Shown: positions 34,307 to 44,106 of the stretch, in pieces
Layout of the letters: the number at the start of each line of letters is the position of its first letter
How positions within the stretch are numbered: position 1 is the stretch's first letter
NCBI RefSeq assembly: GCF_003667445.1
Contig: NZ_RCTF01000008.1
Span: 1-64,000, forward strand
Length of the DNA stretch: 64,000 bases
Direction: 5' to 3'
Source of the DNA: Xanthobacter tagetidis
GTDB taxonomy: Bacteria; Pseudomonadota; Alphaproteobacteria; Rhizobiales; Xanthobacteraceae
Translations under genes and position numbers: made by a program
The notes under the pieces: generated by a model
The model's input: only the letters and a program-made list of their open reading frames with translations
The model's database searches: none
Told to the model about the DNA's origin: nothing

Positions 34307-34324
34307 CTGTTGATGGATCAACAG
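34307..34324. repeat. Palindrome upstream of pyrB
   Basis: Perfect 8-bp arms CTGTTGAT and ATCAACAG separated by GG, about 67 bp upstream of the pyrB ATG. It is the only AT-rich patch in the 237 bp gap and could be an operator for a dimeric regulator of the pyr genes. No known regulator matches it. Confidence 0.4.
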
Positions 34325-34390
34325 GCCGCGCCGCCGCCCGCAGGCCGGCCTTGCTCCCGCGCCGCCATGGGGCTATGCCTCCGGCCTGCC

Positions 34391-35347
34391 ATGACGTCCG
34401 CCCCGTTCGCCTCCGCCTTCACCCTCTCGGGCCGCGACCTCCTCGGCATCGAGGGACTGTCCGCCCCCGAGATCGTCGGCCTGCTCGACCTCGCCGAGGA
34501 ATTCATCGTCCTCAACCGGCAGATCGAGAAGAAGCGCACGACACTGCGCGGCCGCACCCAGATCAACCTCTTCTTCGAGGCCTCCACCCGCACCCAGTCC
34601 TCGTTCGAGATCGCTGGCAAGCGGCTCGGCGCGGACGTGATGAACATGTCGGTGTCCTCCTCCTCGCTCAAGAAGGGCGAGACGCTGATCGACACCGCCA
34701 TCACGCTCAACGCCATGCACCCGGACATATTGGTGGTGCGCCACCATGCCTCCGGCGCGGTGGCGCTGCTCGCGCGCAAGGTGGACTGCTGCGTGGTGAA
34801 TGCCGGCGACGGCGCCCACGAGCACCCGACACAGGCGCTGCTCGACGCCCTCACCATCCGCCGCAACAAGGGCCGCATCGAGGGGCTCACCGTCGCCATC
34901 TGCGGCGACGTGCTGCATTCGCGGGTGGCCCGCTCCAACATCCTCCTGCTCGGCGCGCTCGGCGCCAATGTGCGGGTGGTGGCGCCCTCCACGCTGCTGC
35001 CGGCGGGGATCGAGAATTTCGGCGTCGAGGTGCACCGCTCCATGGCGAGCGGGCTCGACGGGGCGGACATCGTCATGATGCTGCGCATCCAGCGCGAGCG
35101 CATGGCGGGCTCGTTCATCCCCTCGGTGAAGGAGTATTTCCACTTCTTCGGCCTCGACGAGGACAAGCTGAAGCGCGCGAAGCCCGACGCGCTGGTGATG
35201 CATCCCGGCCCCATGAACCGGGGGGTGGAGATCGATTCCAGCGTCGCCGACGGCCCGCAATCCCTGATCCGCGAGCAGGTGGAGATGGGCGTCGCCGTGC
35301 GCATGGCGGTGCTCGACGCCCTCGCCCGGAAGTTGCCCAATGCGTGA
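34391..35347 (+). CDS. pyrB: Aspartate carbamoyltransferase catalytic subunit
   Basis: A 318-residue enzyme of pyrimidine biosynthesis. Carbamoyl-phosphate loop STRTQSSFE (from 65), [43 protein letters not shown] and [12 protein letters not shown] are intact. ATG 34391 gives the usual N-terminus; the longer frame from 34256 is mostly Arg/Pro-rich and covers the palindrome. It overlaps the dihydroorotase-like gene by 8 bp, as expected for a class of ATCase that assembles with an inactive dihydroorotase. Confidence 0.96.
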   Translation: MTSAPFASAFTLSGRDLLGIEGLSAPEIVGLLDLAEEFIVLNRQIEKKRTTLRGRTQINLFFEASTRTQSSFEIAGKRLGADVMNMSVSSSSLKKGETLIDTAITLNAMHPDILVVRHHASGAVALLARKVDCCVVNAGDGAHEHPTQALLDALTIRRNKGRIEGLTVAICGDVLHSRVARSNILLLGALGANVRVVAPSTLLPAGIENFGVEVHRSMASGLDGADIVMMLRIQRERMAGSFIPSVKEYFHFFGLDEDKLKRAKPDALVMHPGPMNRGVEIDSSVADGPQSLIREQVEMGVAVRMAVLDALARKLPNA

Positions 35348-36659
35348 TCCCGTGCGCCATTCCAACGGCGATCCCCGCCCGCTGCTGCTCGCCAACGCCC
35401 GCGTGGTGGACCCCTCGCGCGGAGCGGACTTCCACGGCGACGTGTTCATCGCCGATGGCGTGGTGAAGGACGCGGCCTTCGGCATCGCCAATGCCGGCCC
35501 GCCGGACGGCGCCGAGGTGGTGGATTGCAGGGGCGCGGTGGTCGCCCCCGGCCTCGTCGACATGCGCGCCTTTGCCGGCGAGCCCGGCGCCGAGCCACGC
35601 GAGACGCTGGCGAGCGCCTCGCTCGCCGCCGCCGCTGGCGGGGTGACGACGCTGATCTGCCAGCCGGACACCGATCCGGTGGTGGACGAGCCGGCTATCG
35701 TCGACTTCATCCTGCGCCGCGCCCGCGATACCGCGGTGGTGCGCGTCCATCCCATGGCCGCCATCACCAAGGGCCTCAAGGGCGAGGAGATGACCGAGAT
35801 CGGCCTGCTGACCGCCGCCGGCGCGGTCGCCTTCACGGACGGCCACGCATCGATCCCGAGCGCGCAGGTGCTGCGCCGGGCGCTGACCTATGCGCGCGAC
35901 TTCGACGCGTTGATCGTGCACCACACCGAGGACGCCACCATGTCCGGCGGCGCCATGAACCAGGGCGAGTTCGCCGCGCGCCTCGGGCTCGGCGGCGTGC
36001 CGAAATCGGCCGAGACCATCGTGCTGGAGCGCGACGTGCGCCTCGTGGGCGACGCGCGCGGGCGCTACCACGCGGCCGCGGTGACCTGCGCCGAATCGCT
36101 CGCCGTGCTGGAGCGCGCCAAGGCGGCCGGGCTGCCCGTGACCGCCTCCGCCTCCATCAACCACCTGACCTTCAACGAGCTGGACATCGGCTCCTACCGC
36201 ACCTTCTTCAAGCTGAAGCCGCCGCTGCGCGCGGAGGACGACCGCAAGGCGCTGATCCGCGCGCTGGCGAGCGGGCTCATCGACGTAGTGGTCTCCGACC
36301 ACCTGCCGCAGGACGTGGAGGGCAAGCGCCTGCCGTTCTCGGAGGCCGAGCCCGGCGCGCTGGGCCTTGAAACCCTGCTCGCCGCAGCCCTGCGCCTCGT
36401 CCATGCGGACGAGATCGACCTCGTGAGCCTGCTCTTCGCTTTGTCCACGCGGCCGGCGCAGATCCTCGGCCTCAAGGGCGGCACGCTGAAGGCCGGCGCG
36501 CCGGCGGACGTGATCGTGTTCGATCCGCACCAAGCCTATGTGCTCGACAAAAGGGACCTGAAGTCGCGCTCGCGCAACACACCGTTCGACGAGGCGCGGC
36601 TGGACGGGCGGGTGCTGCGTACCATCGTTGCCGGGCAGACCGTCTACGAATACGTTTGA
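35340..36659 (+). CDS. Dihydroorotase homologue lacking the metal-binding HxH (PyrC'/PyrX type)
   Basis: A 439-residue amidohydrolase-fold protein. The active dihydroorotase motif DxHxHxREPG reads [10 protein letters not shown] (74-83): both histidines are replaced (R76, F78). The PHHL-type motif reads INHLTF, and SDHAPH reads SDHLPQ. Other scaffold motifs remain ([57 protein letters not shown]). It is therefore very likely inactive and structural, like PyrC' of Pseudomonas that holds the ATCase dodecamer together. The true dihydroorotase must be elsewhere. Confidence 0.93.
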   Translation: MRDPVRHSNGDPRPLLLANARVVDPSRGADFHGDVFIADGVVKDAAFGIANAGPPDGAEVVDCRGAVVAPGLVDMRAFAGEPGAEPRETLASASLAAAAGGVTTLICQPDTDPVVDEPAIVDFILRRARDTAVVRVHPMAAITKGLKGEEMTEIGLLTAAGAVAFTDGHASIPSAQVLRRALTYARDFDALIVHHTEDATMSGGAMNQGEFAARLGLGGVPKSAETIVLERDVRLVGDARGRYHAAAVTCAESLAVLERAKAAGLPVTASASINHLTFNELDIGSYRTFFKLKPPLRAEDDRKALIRALASGLIDVVVSDHLPQDVEGKRLPFSEAEPGALGLETLLAAALRLVHADEIDLVSLLFALSTRPAQILGLKGGTLKAGAPADVIVFDPHQAYVLDKRDLKSRSRNTPFDEARLDGRVLRTIVAGQTVYEYV

Positions 36660-36683
36660 GCGCCCACCCACCGCCGGACGCCC

Positions 36684-37301
36684 ATGCTCTCTTTCTTCTC
36701 CTGGTCCCTGCCCGCGGTGCCGACGCTCCTCGCGCTGGCGCTCGGCTATCTCCTCGGCTCGATCCCGTTCGGGCTGGTGCTGACGCGGCTCGGCCGCACC
36801 CGCGACATCCGCACCATCGGCTCGGGCAATATCGGCGCCACCAACGTGCTGCGCACCGGGCGCAAGGACCTTGCCGCCCTCACCTTGCTGGGCGATGCGC
36901 TGAAGGGCACGGCGGCGGTGCTGATCGCCGGGCACCTGTTCGGCCCCGACGGGGCGCTGGCGGCGGGCCTCGCGGCCTTCCTCGGCCACGTCTTCCCGGT
37001 CTGGCTCGGCTTCAGGGGCGGCAAGGGGGTCGCGACCTTCCTCGGCGTCGCCCTCGCGCTGGCGTGGCCGGCGGCGCTCGCCTTCGCGGCCACCTGGCTG
37101 CTGATGGCCTACCTGACGCGCTATTCCTCGCTCTCGGCGCTCGCGGCCGCCATCGCCACGCCGCTCGCCGCGCTGACGCTCGGCGAGACGCGGGCGGCGG
37201 CGCTGCTCGCCCTGCTCGCCGTGATCCTGTGGGCAAAGCACCACGAGAACATCGCGCGGCTCGTCGCCGGCACCGAGGGCAAGATCGGCGCGAAAGGCTG
37301 A
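36684..37301 (+). CDS. plsY: Glycerol-3-phosphate acyltransferase (acyl-phosphate dependent)
   Basis: A 205-residue inner-membrane enzyme with about six membrane segments. Conserved motifs are [48 protein letters not shown] and the C-terminal [14 protein letters not shown]. It transfers the acyl group of acyl-phosphate to glycerol-3-phosphate, the first step of phospholipid synthesis. The gap to dprA is 3 bp. Confidence 0.96.
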   Translation: MLSFFSWSLPAVPTLLALALGYLLGSIPFGLVLTRLGRTRDIRTIGSGNIGATNVLRTGRKDLAALTLLGDALKGTAAVLIAGHLFGPDGALAAGLAAFLGHVFPVWLGFRGGKGVATFLGVALALAWPAALAFAATWLLMAYLTRYSSLSALAAAIATPLAALTLGETRAAALLALLAVILWAKHHENIARLVAGTEGKIGAKG

Positions 37302-37304
37302 GCC

Positions 37305-38453
37305 ATGGCTTCCCGCGGCGCGCCCTCCTCCCCGCCGCCCGAAGCCGGACGCGACCTCCTGTCCCCCGAGCAGCGGCTCGACTGGCTGCGCCTGATCCGC
37401 ACCGAGAATGTCGGCCCGCGCACCTTCCGCGTGCTCATCAACCAGTATGGCGGCGCGGCCGCGGCGCTGGAGGCACTGCCCACGCTCGCCCGGCGCGGCG
37501 GCCGCCTGGTGCCGCCCCAGGTGCCGAGCCGCGCCGACGCGGAGGCGGAGATGGCGGGCCTCGCCCGCATGGGCGGCCGGCTGGTGGCGCTCGGCGAGGC
37601 GGACTACCCGGCGGCGCTGCGCGCGCTCGACGACGCGCCCCCGCTCATCGCCGTGCGCGGCCGGGCGGAACTGCTGCGCCGGCCGAAGGTCGCCATGGTC
37701 GGCGCGCGCAACGCCTCCGCCGCCGGCCGCAGCTTCGCGGCGCGCCTCGCCCGCGACCTCGGGGCGGACGGCTGGGTGGTGGTGTCGGGCCTCGCGCGCG
37801 GCATCGACGCCGCCGCCCACGAGGCGAGCCTTGAGACCGGGACCGTCGGCGTGTTCGCCGGCGGCCTCACCCGCCCCTATCCGCCCGAGAACCTGAAGCT
37901 GATCGAGACCATCGCCGAGCGCGGCGTGCTGGTCTCCGAGATGCCGCTCGGCTGGGAGCCGCGAGCGCGCGACTTCCCGCGCCGCAACCGCCTGGTCTCC
38001 GGCCTGTCGCTCGGCGTTGTGGTGGTGGAGGCGGCGGAACGCTCGGGCTCGCTCATCACCGCGCGCCTCGCCGGCGAGCAGGGGCGGGAGGTGTTCGCCG
38101 TGCCCGGCTCGCCGCTCGATCCGCGCGCGGGCGGCACCAACCGGCTGCTGAAGCAGGGCGCGACCCTCGTCACCGAGGCCGGCGACGTGACATCGGTGCT
38201 CGCCCCCATGATCGGCCGGGAGCCGGACGGGTCGGGCGCCCTCGCCGCCCCGGACGCGCTGTCGCCGCCGCCGGCGCCGGGCGACGACGTGCGCGGCCGC
38301 GTGCTGGAGCTGCTCTCCCCCGTGCCCACTCCGGTGGACGACCTGATCCGCCTCTCGGGCGCCAGCGCAGCGGAGGTCCAGATCATCCTGCTCGAACTGG
38401 AGCTGGCCGGGCGGCTCGACCGGCCCGGCACCGGGCGCGTGGCGCTGAGATAG
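37305..38453 (+). CDS. dprA: DNA-processing protein DprA (Smf)
   Basis: A 382-residue protein: N-terminal SAM-like region ([21 protein letters not shown]), Rossmann-type core ([90 protein letters not shown]) and a C-terminal winged-helix ([43 protein letters not shown]-like). It loads RecA on incoming single-stranded DNA. It ends 21 bp from the convergent small gene. Confidence 0.96.
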   Translation: MASRGAPSSPPPEAGRDLLSPEQRLDWLRLIRTENVGPRTFRVLINQYGGAAAALEALPTLARRGGRLVPPQVPSRADAEAEMAGLARMGGRLVALGEADYPAALRALDDAPPLIAVRGRAELLRRPKVAMVGARNASAAGRSFAARLARDLGADGWVVVSGLARGIDAAAHEASLETGTVGVFAGGLTRPYPPENLKLIETIAERGVLVSEMPLGWEPRARDFPRRNRLVSGLSLGVVVVEAAERSGSLITARLAGEQGREVFAVPGSPLDPRAGGTNRLLKQGATLVTEAGDVTSVLAPMIGREPDGSGALAAPDALSPPPAPGDDVRGRVLELLSPVPTPVDDLIRLSGASAAEVQIILLELELAGRLDRPGTGRVALR

Positions 38454-38474
38454 GGCGTCACGAAGGATGGCGCC

Positions 38475-38681
38475 TCAGGTCTGCCGCTCGGCGGCCCCGT
38501 CGTCCGGCGTGTGCGACAGCACGATGTTGCGCGCCTCCAGGCGCGCCATGTCCAGGAGATAGGCCAAGGTCGCCAGATTGTGGCTGCGAGCGAGGCGGGC
38601 CAGCTCGCCGGCGAGCGATTCCACATACGCCGCCACCTCCGGAGAGGCAGGCCCACCCTGTGACGACGGAAAGTCCGCCAT
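38475..38681 (-). CDS. Small conserved protein between dprA and topA, unknown function
   Basis: A 68-residue, helical, soluble protein (VAAYVESLAGELARLARSHNLATLAYLLDMARLEARNIV). The ATG at 38681 has AGGA 7 bp upstream and removes an unlikely N-terminal extension that reaches 38747. Short proteins of this type are common in rhizobial genomes at similar loci, but I cannot name it. No catalytic motif. Confidence 0.75.
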   Translation of the reverse strand: MADFPSSQGGPASPEVAAYVESLAGELARLARSHNLATLAYLLDMARLEARNIVLSHTPDDGAAERQT

Positions 38682-39012
38682 GGCTCGATCCTGGGATTCG
38701 CGAGGTACGGGAACGCTGATTACTCTCATAAAGGGAAACTGACACAAATAAACTTACCTAAGGTTGTATCTCGCTGGTCCCGGCCCCGGACCGCTCCGGA
38801 GGGCGGGCGATTTGACACAAGGCCGCCGGCTGCCCATGTTGCGGCCACCTCCGCTCGCGGCCACCGCACGGGGCGGCCGTGCCAGCGGTCCGTCCATGGC
38901 CGGTCGCGGCGGGGCAAAGCGGGGGCGGGAGAGGTGATCGACGCGGGCCCGAAAGGGCGGCCGCGGCGCATCATTCTTGGCTTCCGGGCTCACGGAAAGA
39001 TACGGGACACCC
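38682..39012. other. Intergenic region upstream of topA
   Basis: 331 bp divergent gap. The part near 38700-38770 is AT-rich and may hold the promoter of the small minus-strand gene. For topA a TTGACA (38812-38817) with a weak CATGTT 17 bp downstream is the best promoter candidate. Nothing else is recognisable. Confidence 0.35.
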
Positions 39013-41670
39013 ATGCAGGTCGTCATCGTCGAATCGCCCGCAAAGGCGAAGACGATCAACAAATATCTCGGCCCCGGCTACGAGGTCATCGCGTCCTACG
39101 GCCACGTGCGCGACCTTCCTTCCAAGGACGGCTCGGTCGATCCGGACCAGGACTTCCGCATGCTCTGGGAGGTGGATCCCAAGGCGCAGAAGCGGCTCAA
39201 CGAGATCGCCAGCGCGGTCAAGGGCGCCTCCGCCTTGATCCTCGCCACTGACCCGGACCGCGAGGGCGAGGCCATCTCCTGGCACGTCCTGGAGGTGCTG
39301 CGCCACAAGAAGGCGCTCAAGGACCAGAAGGTCGAGCGGGTGGTGTTCAACGCCATCACCAAGCAGGCGGTGCTGGAGGCCATGAAGGCGCCGCGCGCCA
39401 TCGACGTGGCGCTGGTGGACGCCTATCTCGCCCGCCGCGCGCTCGACTATCTGGTCGGCTTCACGCTCTCCCCGGTGCTGTGGCGCAAGCTGCCCGGCGC
39501 CCGCTCGGCGGGCCGCGTGCAGTCGGTGGCGCTGCGCCTCGTCTGCGAGCGCGAGCGCGAGATCGAGACCTTCGTCGCCCGCGAATACTGGTCCATCACC
39601 GCCCGCCTCGCGACCCCCCGGAAGGAGGAGTTCGAGGCGCGCCTCTCCGGCGCCGACGGAAAGAAGATCACCCGCCTCACGGTGGGCACGGCGGAGGAGG
39701 CGAAGGCCTTCCGCGCGGCGCTCGACGCCGCCGCCTTCCGCGTGCGCTCGGTGGAGGCGAAGCCGGTCAGGCGCCACCCGCAGCCGCCCTTCACCACCTC
39801 GACCCTGCAGCAGGAGGCGAGCCGCAAGCTCGGCCTCGCCCCGGCGCGCACCATGCAGATCGCCCAGCGGCTCTATGAGGGCGTCGACGTGGGCGGCGAG
39901 ACCGTCGGCCTCATCACCTATATGCGAACCGACGGCGTCGACATGGCCCCCGAGGCGGTGGCGGCGACCCGCTCGGCCATCGCCAAGCAGTTCGGGCCGA
40001 AATACCTGCCCGGCGTGCCCCGCAAGTACACCACCAAGGCCAAGAACGCCCAGGAGGCGCACGAGGCCATCCGCCCGACCGATCCCGCGCGCCATCCGCG
40101 CGAGGCGGCGCGCCATCTCGATGGCGAGCAGGCCAAGCTCTACGAGCTGATCTGGACCCGCACGGTGGCGAGCCAGATGGAATCGGCCGAGCTGGAGCGC
40201 ACCACCGCCGACATCGAGGCGAAGGCCGGGGGCCGCGTGCTCGACCTCACCGCCACCGGCACGGTTGTGAAGTTCGACGGCTTCCTCACCCTCTATCGCG
40301 AGGGCAAGGACGACGACGACGAGGACGAGGAGAGCCGCCGTCTGCCCGCCATGAGCGCCGGCGAGGCGCTCGACCGGCGCGAGATCACCACCACCCAGCA
40401 CTTCACCGAGCCGCCGCCGCGCTATTCCGAGGCATCGCTGGTCAAGCGCATGGAGGAGTTGGGCATCGGCCGGCCCTCCACCTATGCCGCCGTGCTCGCC
40501 GTGCTGCGCGACCGCGAATACGTCAAGCTCGACAAGAAGCGCCTCGTGCCGGAGGACAAGGGCCGGCTCGTCACCGCGTTCCTGGAGAGCTTCTTCAAGC
40601 GCTACGTGGAATACGACTTCACCGCCGACCTGGAGGAGAAGCTCGACGAGGTCTCGGCCGCGGAGCTCGACTGGAAGGAGGTGCTGCGCGCCTTCTGGCA
40701 GGACTTCCATGCCGCCATCGAGGCCACCAAGGACCTGCGCGTCTCCCAGGTGCTCGACGCGCTCGACGAGATGCTGACCGCCCACATCTTCCCGCCGCGG
40801 GAAGATGGCACCGACCCGCGTCTGTGCCCCACCTGCGGCACCGGGCGGCTGTCGCTGAAGATGGGCAAGTTCGGCGCCTTCATCGGCTGCTCCAACTATC
40901 CCGACTGCCGCCACACTCGTCCGCTCACCGGCGACAATGCGCAGGAGGGCGACGGCACCCGCGTGCTGGGGCTCGATCCCGTATCGGGCGAGGAAGTCAC
41001 CATCCGCTCGGGACGCTTCGGCACCTATCTCCAGCTCGGCGAGGGCAAGGACGGGGAGAAGCCCAAGCGCTCCTCCTTGCCCAAGGGCCTCGCCCCGGCG
41101 GACGTGGACCTGGAGACCGCGCTCAAGCTGCTGGCGCTGCCGCGGGAAATCGGCCGCCATCCGGAGGACCAGGAACCGATCCTCGCCGGCATCGGCCGTT
41201 ACGGCCCTTATGTCCAGCACGGGCGGACCTACGCCAATATCGAGGACGGCGACGACATCCTCGCCATCGGCCTCAACCGCGCGGTGACGCTGATCGCCGA
41301 GAAGCAGTCCAAGGGCCGAGGCGGGCGCGGCGGCACGCCAGCGGGCCGCACCTTGGGCGACCATCCGGTCCATGGCGGGCCGATCACCGTGCGCGCGGGC
41401 CGGTTCGGGCCCTACGTGAACCACGGCAAGGTCAATGCCACGCTGCCGAAGTCGGTGGACCCGGAGGCGCTGACCCTGGCGGAGGCGGTGACCATCGTCG
41501 ACGCCAAGGCCGCGTCCAGCCCCGCCAAGCCCTCCCGCGGCCGCAAGGCGCCGGCCAAGTCCGCCGACGACGCGCCGAAGAAGGCGCCGGCCAAGAAGGC
41601 TTCTGCCAAGAAGCCGGCGGCGAAGAAGGCCCCCGCGAAGAAGCCCGCGGCCAAGAAGGCTGCAGAGTAA
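39013..41670 (+). CDS. topA: DNA topoisomerase I
   Basis: An 885-residue type IA topoisomerase. TOPRIM motifs are VIVESPAKAKT (3-13) and DPDREGEAISWHV; the catalytic Tyr303 is in LITYMRTDG; a four-Cys zinc ribbon follows (CPTCGTGRLSLKMGKFGAFIGCSNYPDC), then further degenerate topo-C repeats (GRFGTYLQLGEG; GRYGPYVQHG; GRFGPYVNHG). The C-terminus is a Lys/Ala-rich, histone-H1-like tail (about 835-885) that should bind DNA non-specifically. ATG 39013 gives the canonical MQVVIVESPAKA start. Confidence 0.97.
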   Translation: MQVVIVESPAKAKTINKYLGPGYEVIASYGHVRDLPSKDGSVDPDQDFRMLWEVDPKAQKRLNEIASAVKGASALILATDPDREGEAISWHVLEVLRHKKALKDQKVERVVFNAITKQAVLEAMKAPRAIDVALVDAYLARRALDYLVGFTLSPVLWRKLPGARSAGRVQSVALRLVCEREREIETFVAREYWSITARLATPRKEEFEARLSGADGKKITRLTVGTAEEAKAFRAALDAAAFRVRSVEAKPVRRHPQPPFTTSTLQQEASRKLGLAPARTMQIAQRLYEGVDVGGETVGLITYMRTDGVDMAPEAVAATRSAIAKQFGPKYLPGVPRKYTTKAKNAQEAHEAIRPTDPARHPREAARHLDGEQAKLYELIWTRTVASQMESAELERTTADIEAKAGGRVLDLTATGTVVKFDGFLTLYREGKDDDDEDEESRRLPAMSAGEALDRREITTTQHFTEPPPRYSEASLVKRMEELGIGRPSTYAAVLAVLRDREYVKLDKKRLVPEDKGRLVTAFLESFFKRYVEYDFTADLEEKLDEVSAAELDWKEVLRAFWQDFHAAIEATKDLRVSQVLDALDEMLTAHIFPPREDGTDPRLCPTCGTGRLSLKMGKFGAFIGCSNYPDCRHTRPLTGDNAQEGDGTRVLGLDPVSGEEVTIRSGRFGTYLQLGEGKDGEKPKRSSLPKGLAPADVDLETALKLLALPREIGRHPEDQEPILAGIGRYGPYVQHGRTYANIEDGDDILAIGLNRAVTLIAEKQSKGRGGRGGTPAGRTLGDHPVHGGPITVRAGRFGPYVNHGKVNATLPKSVDPEALTLAEAVTIVDAKAASSPAKPSRGRKAPAKSADDAPKKAPAKKASAKKPAAKKAPAKKPAAKKAAE

Positions 41671-41710
41671 GGCACCCCACGCGGCGGCTGACGGGGCCGC
41701 CGCCAAGGCC

Positions 41711-43186
41711 CTATTCGGCGATGCCGGCGGCCTCCTCGGCCGCCGCGCGCACGCTGGAGCGCAGCGGGCGTTCCGCCATGGCGACGAGGAAGCCGAAGCC
41801 CATGGCCAGAACCAAAGCCGCGGTGCCGAACACGTAGGCGAAGCCGCCGGCCAGCGCCTCGGGCGCGGCCTGGCGCGCCAGTTCCTCCATGTCGTGACCG
41901 GAGGTGCGGCCGGCAAAGCCCAGCAGCACCGCGCCGAGCACCGCCACCACCATGGCCCCGCCGAGCTGGCGGGAGAAGTTCATGAGCCCCGTGGCGGTTC
42001 CCATGCGGTGCGGCGTGACCGCGTTCTGGATGGCGATGGTGGTCATGGGCAGCACCGTGCCGATGCCGACCCCGACCACGGCGAGCCCCGCCACCAGCGC
42101 GGGCAGCGGCAGGCTGCCGGGCGCCAGCGCGAAGGCGGCGAGCAGCAGCGCCGAGGAGGCGCAGCCGATCATGCCCGGCCGCTTGTAGTGGGTGAGGCGG
42201 GCGAGCAGCCGGCCCGACATCACCGCGCCGCAGACGATGCCGCCCATGAGCGGGATCAGGGCGAGGCCCGACTGGCTGGCGCTCAGCCCTCGCACGGTCT
42301 CGAAATAGAGCGGCACGAAGATGGAGAGGCCGACCATCGTCCCCGCCGCCGCGAACGCCGCCGGCACCGCGCGGCCCACCACCGGGTCGGTGAGCATGTC
42401 GAGCGAGATGAAGGGTTCGCGCACGGTGCGGATGCGCCAGACGAACAGCAGCCCCAGCACGAGGCTGGCGGCGAGCATGCCGAGGATCTCCGGCGAGCCC
42501 CAGGGCAGGCGCACGCCGCCCCAGTTGAGCGCCAGCAGCAGCACCAGCGCCGACAGGCCCATGAGCGCCGCGCCGGGCGCGTCGAGGTCGTGGCGGCGGT
42601 CGTGGCGCGGCAGCCGGCGCAGGGTGCGGTCGGTCATGAGATAGGCCGCCGCGCCGAGCGGCAGGTTGATCCAGAAGATCAGCGTCCAGTGCAGATGCTG
42701 GGCGAAGAAGCCGCCCATGACGGGCCCGAGGATGCTGGCGGCGGCGAACACGGCGGCGATCTGCGCCTGGTAGCGCGGTCGCTCGCGCGGCGCCACCACG
42801 TCGGCGATGATGGTCTGGGCGAGCGAGATCAGCCCGCCCCCGCCCAACCCCTGCACCGCGCGGGCGATGATGAGAAAGAGCAGGTTCGGCGCCAGGGCGC
42901 AGGCGAGCGAGGCGAGCGAGAACACCGCCACCGAGATCAGCAGCATCACGCGCCGGCCGCGAATGTCGGACAGCTTGCCGTAGAGCGGCGTCGCGACCGT
43001 GGCCGCCAGCAGATAGGAGGTCACCACCCAGGGCAGGTTGGCGAAGTCGCCGAACTCGGCGCCGATGGTCGGCAGCGCGGTGGCGACGATGGTCTGGTCC
43101 AGCGCGCCGAGGAACATCGCCAGCATGATGCCGAGGATGATGCGGCGGACGTCGGCGTGCGTGAGATCGGAAGGCTGGTGCTTCAC
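41711..43186 (-). CDS. DHA2-family (EmrB/QacA) multidrug exporter
   Basis: A 491-residue MFS exporter with 14 membrane segments. Motifs: LDQTIVATALPTIGAEFGD (helix 1, with D of motif D1), LYGKLSDIRGRRVML (motif A), QGLGGGGLISLAQTIIADVVAPRERPRY-like motif B region and VMGGFFAQHLHWTLIFWINLPLG (motif C). GTG 43186 with AGGG upstream starts just before helix 1; a longer frame upstream is low-complexity and overlaps the repeat region. No EmrA or regulator gene is adjacent. Confidence 0.92.
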   Translation of the reverse strand: MKHQPSDLTHADVRRIILGIMLAMFLGALDQTIVATALPTIGAEFGDFANLPWVVTSYLLAATVATPLYGKLSDIRGRRVMLLISVAVFSLASLACALAPNLLFLIIARAVQGLGGGGLISLAQTIIADVVAPRERPRYQAQIAAVFAAASILGPVMGGFFAQHLHWTLIFWINLPLGAAAYLMTDRTLRRLPRHDRRHDLDAPGAALMGLSALVLLLALNWGGVRLPWGSPEILGMLAASLVLGLLFVWRIRTVREPFISLDMLTDPVVGRAVPAAFAAAGTMVGLSIFVPLYFETVRGLSASQSGLALIPLMGGIVCGAVMSGRLLARLTHYKRPGMIGCASSALLLAAFALAPGSLPLPALVAGLAVVGVGIGTVLPMTTIAIQNAVTPHRMGTATGLMNFSRQLGGAMVVAVLGAVLLGFAGRTSGHDMEELARQAAPEALAGGFAYVFGTAALVLAMGFGFLVAMAERPLRSSVRAAAEEAAGIAE

Positions 43187-43531
43187 GGAAGGCCCTCGGC
43201 TCCCGGCGCGCGGGCGCCCGCGGCGGCAGGGAGAGGGGGAGATAGGCCAAAATGCCGTGCCGAACAACGGCACAACGTGGGACCCCCGGCCGCGAGCCAT
43301 GCGGCCCGCGCGGCCCCCGGATGCGGCGGGAAGGCCCCTGGCGGTCCGGCGGCTCTCCCCCGCGATCCGCCTTCTCCTCGTCCTCCTCCCCTCGCGGGAG
43401 AGGGACCGGAGTGAGGGTCCTGCCGGGCGCGGCCCCGGCCATGGGGCGAGCCCAGGCGGCCCCGTCACCCGTCTCGCGGCTGCGCCGCGATCCACCCTCT
43501 CCCCGAGGGGAGAGGGGACGCCCGCGAAGGC
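43187..43531. repeat. Intergenic region with CCCTCTCC/GGAGAGGG-type inverted repeats
   Basis: 345 bp between the exporter and the cyclophilin. Around 43374-43400 and again at 43495-43516 it holds CT-rich/AG-rich inverted repeats of the type common between genes in high-GC proteobacteria. The second is a perfect hairpin: CCCTCTCCCC (43495-43504), GA, GGGGAGAGGG (43507-43516). It lies 15 bp beyond the cyclophilin stop and may end that transcript, though it lacks a T-run. Confidence 0.6.
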
Positions 43532-43987
43532 TCAGTCCTGCGCGACGAGCTTCGCCGAGACGATCTTGTCCGGATCCTTCACCGGCTCGCCGCGCTTGAT
43601 CTGGTCGACGTTCTCCATGCCGGAGATCACCTCGCCCCACACGGTGTACTGGCCGTTGAGGAACGGGGCGTCGGCGAAGCAGATGAAGAACTGGCTGTCG
43701 CCGGAATCCGGGTTCTGCGCGCGCGCCATGGAGACCGTGCCGCGCTTGTGCAGGGTCTTGTTGAACTCCTGCTTCAGCTTCTTGCCCGATCCGCCCATGC
43801 CGGTGCCGGTCGGGTCGCCGGTCTGAGCCATGAAGCCCTCGATGACGCGGTGGAACGGCACGCCGTCATAGAAGCCGGTCGAGGCCAGCTCCTTGATGCG
43901 CGCCACGTGGCCGGGCGCCACGTCGGGCAGGAACTTGATGGTCACCGGGCCCTTGGTGGTTTCGAGAACGAGCACTTCCTCACTCAT
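43532..43987 (-). CDS. Cytoplasmic peptidyl-prolyl cis-trans isomerase (cyclophilin)
   Basis: A 151-residue cyclophilin without signal peptide. FYDGVPFHRVIEGFMAQTGDPTGTG contains the catalytic Arg, and DSGDSQFFICFADAPFLNGQYTVWGEVISGM the substrate-binding residues, including the Trp typical of PpiB. ATG 43987 has AGGA upstream. It is the second of two tandem cyclophilin genes; the other has a signal peptide, so cytoplasm and periplasm are both served. Confidence 0.94.
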   Translation of the reverse strand: MSEEVLVLETTKGPVTIKFLPDVAPGHVARIKELASTGFYDGVPFHRVIEGFMAQTGDPTGTGMGGSGKKLKQEFNKTLHKRGTVSMARAQNPDSGDSQFFICFADAPFLNGQYTVWGEVISGMENVDQIKRGEPVKDPDKIVSAKLVAQD

Positions 43988-44106
43988 GTCCTGTCCTTTC
44001 CTTGCCGGAGGCGGGCGCCGCGCGCCCCCTCCCCTGCGGCCGCGCCTGGGCACGGCCATGGCCTCGTCACGCGGAGCGCCCAGCGCCGCCGCATCGCGGC
44101 GGCGCC

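Noticed and set aside
34256-34390. N-terminal extension of PyrB
   Set aside because: Not present in the family, and it covers the palindrome and non-coding-like sequence.
35115-37820. 901-codon minus-strand open frame across pyrB-dprA
   Set aside because: Shadow of four well-recognised genes; no family features and the low-complexity composition of other antisense frames.
38971-41916. 981-codon minus-strand open frame across topA
   Set aside because: Antisense shadow of an intact topoisomerase I.
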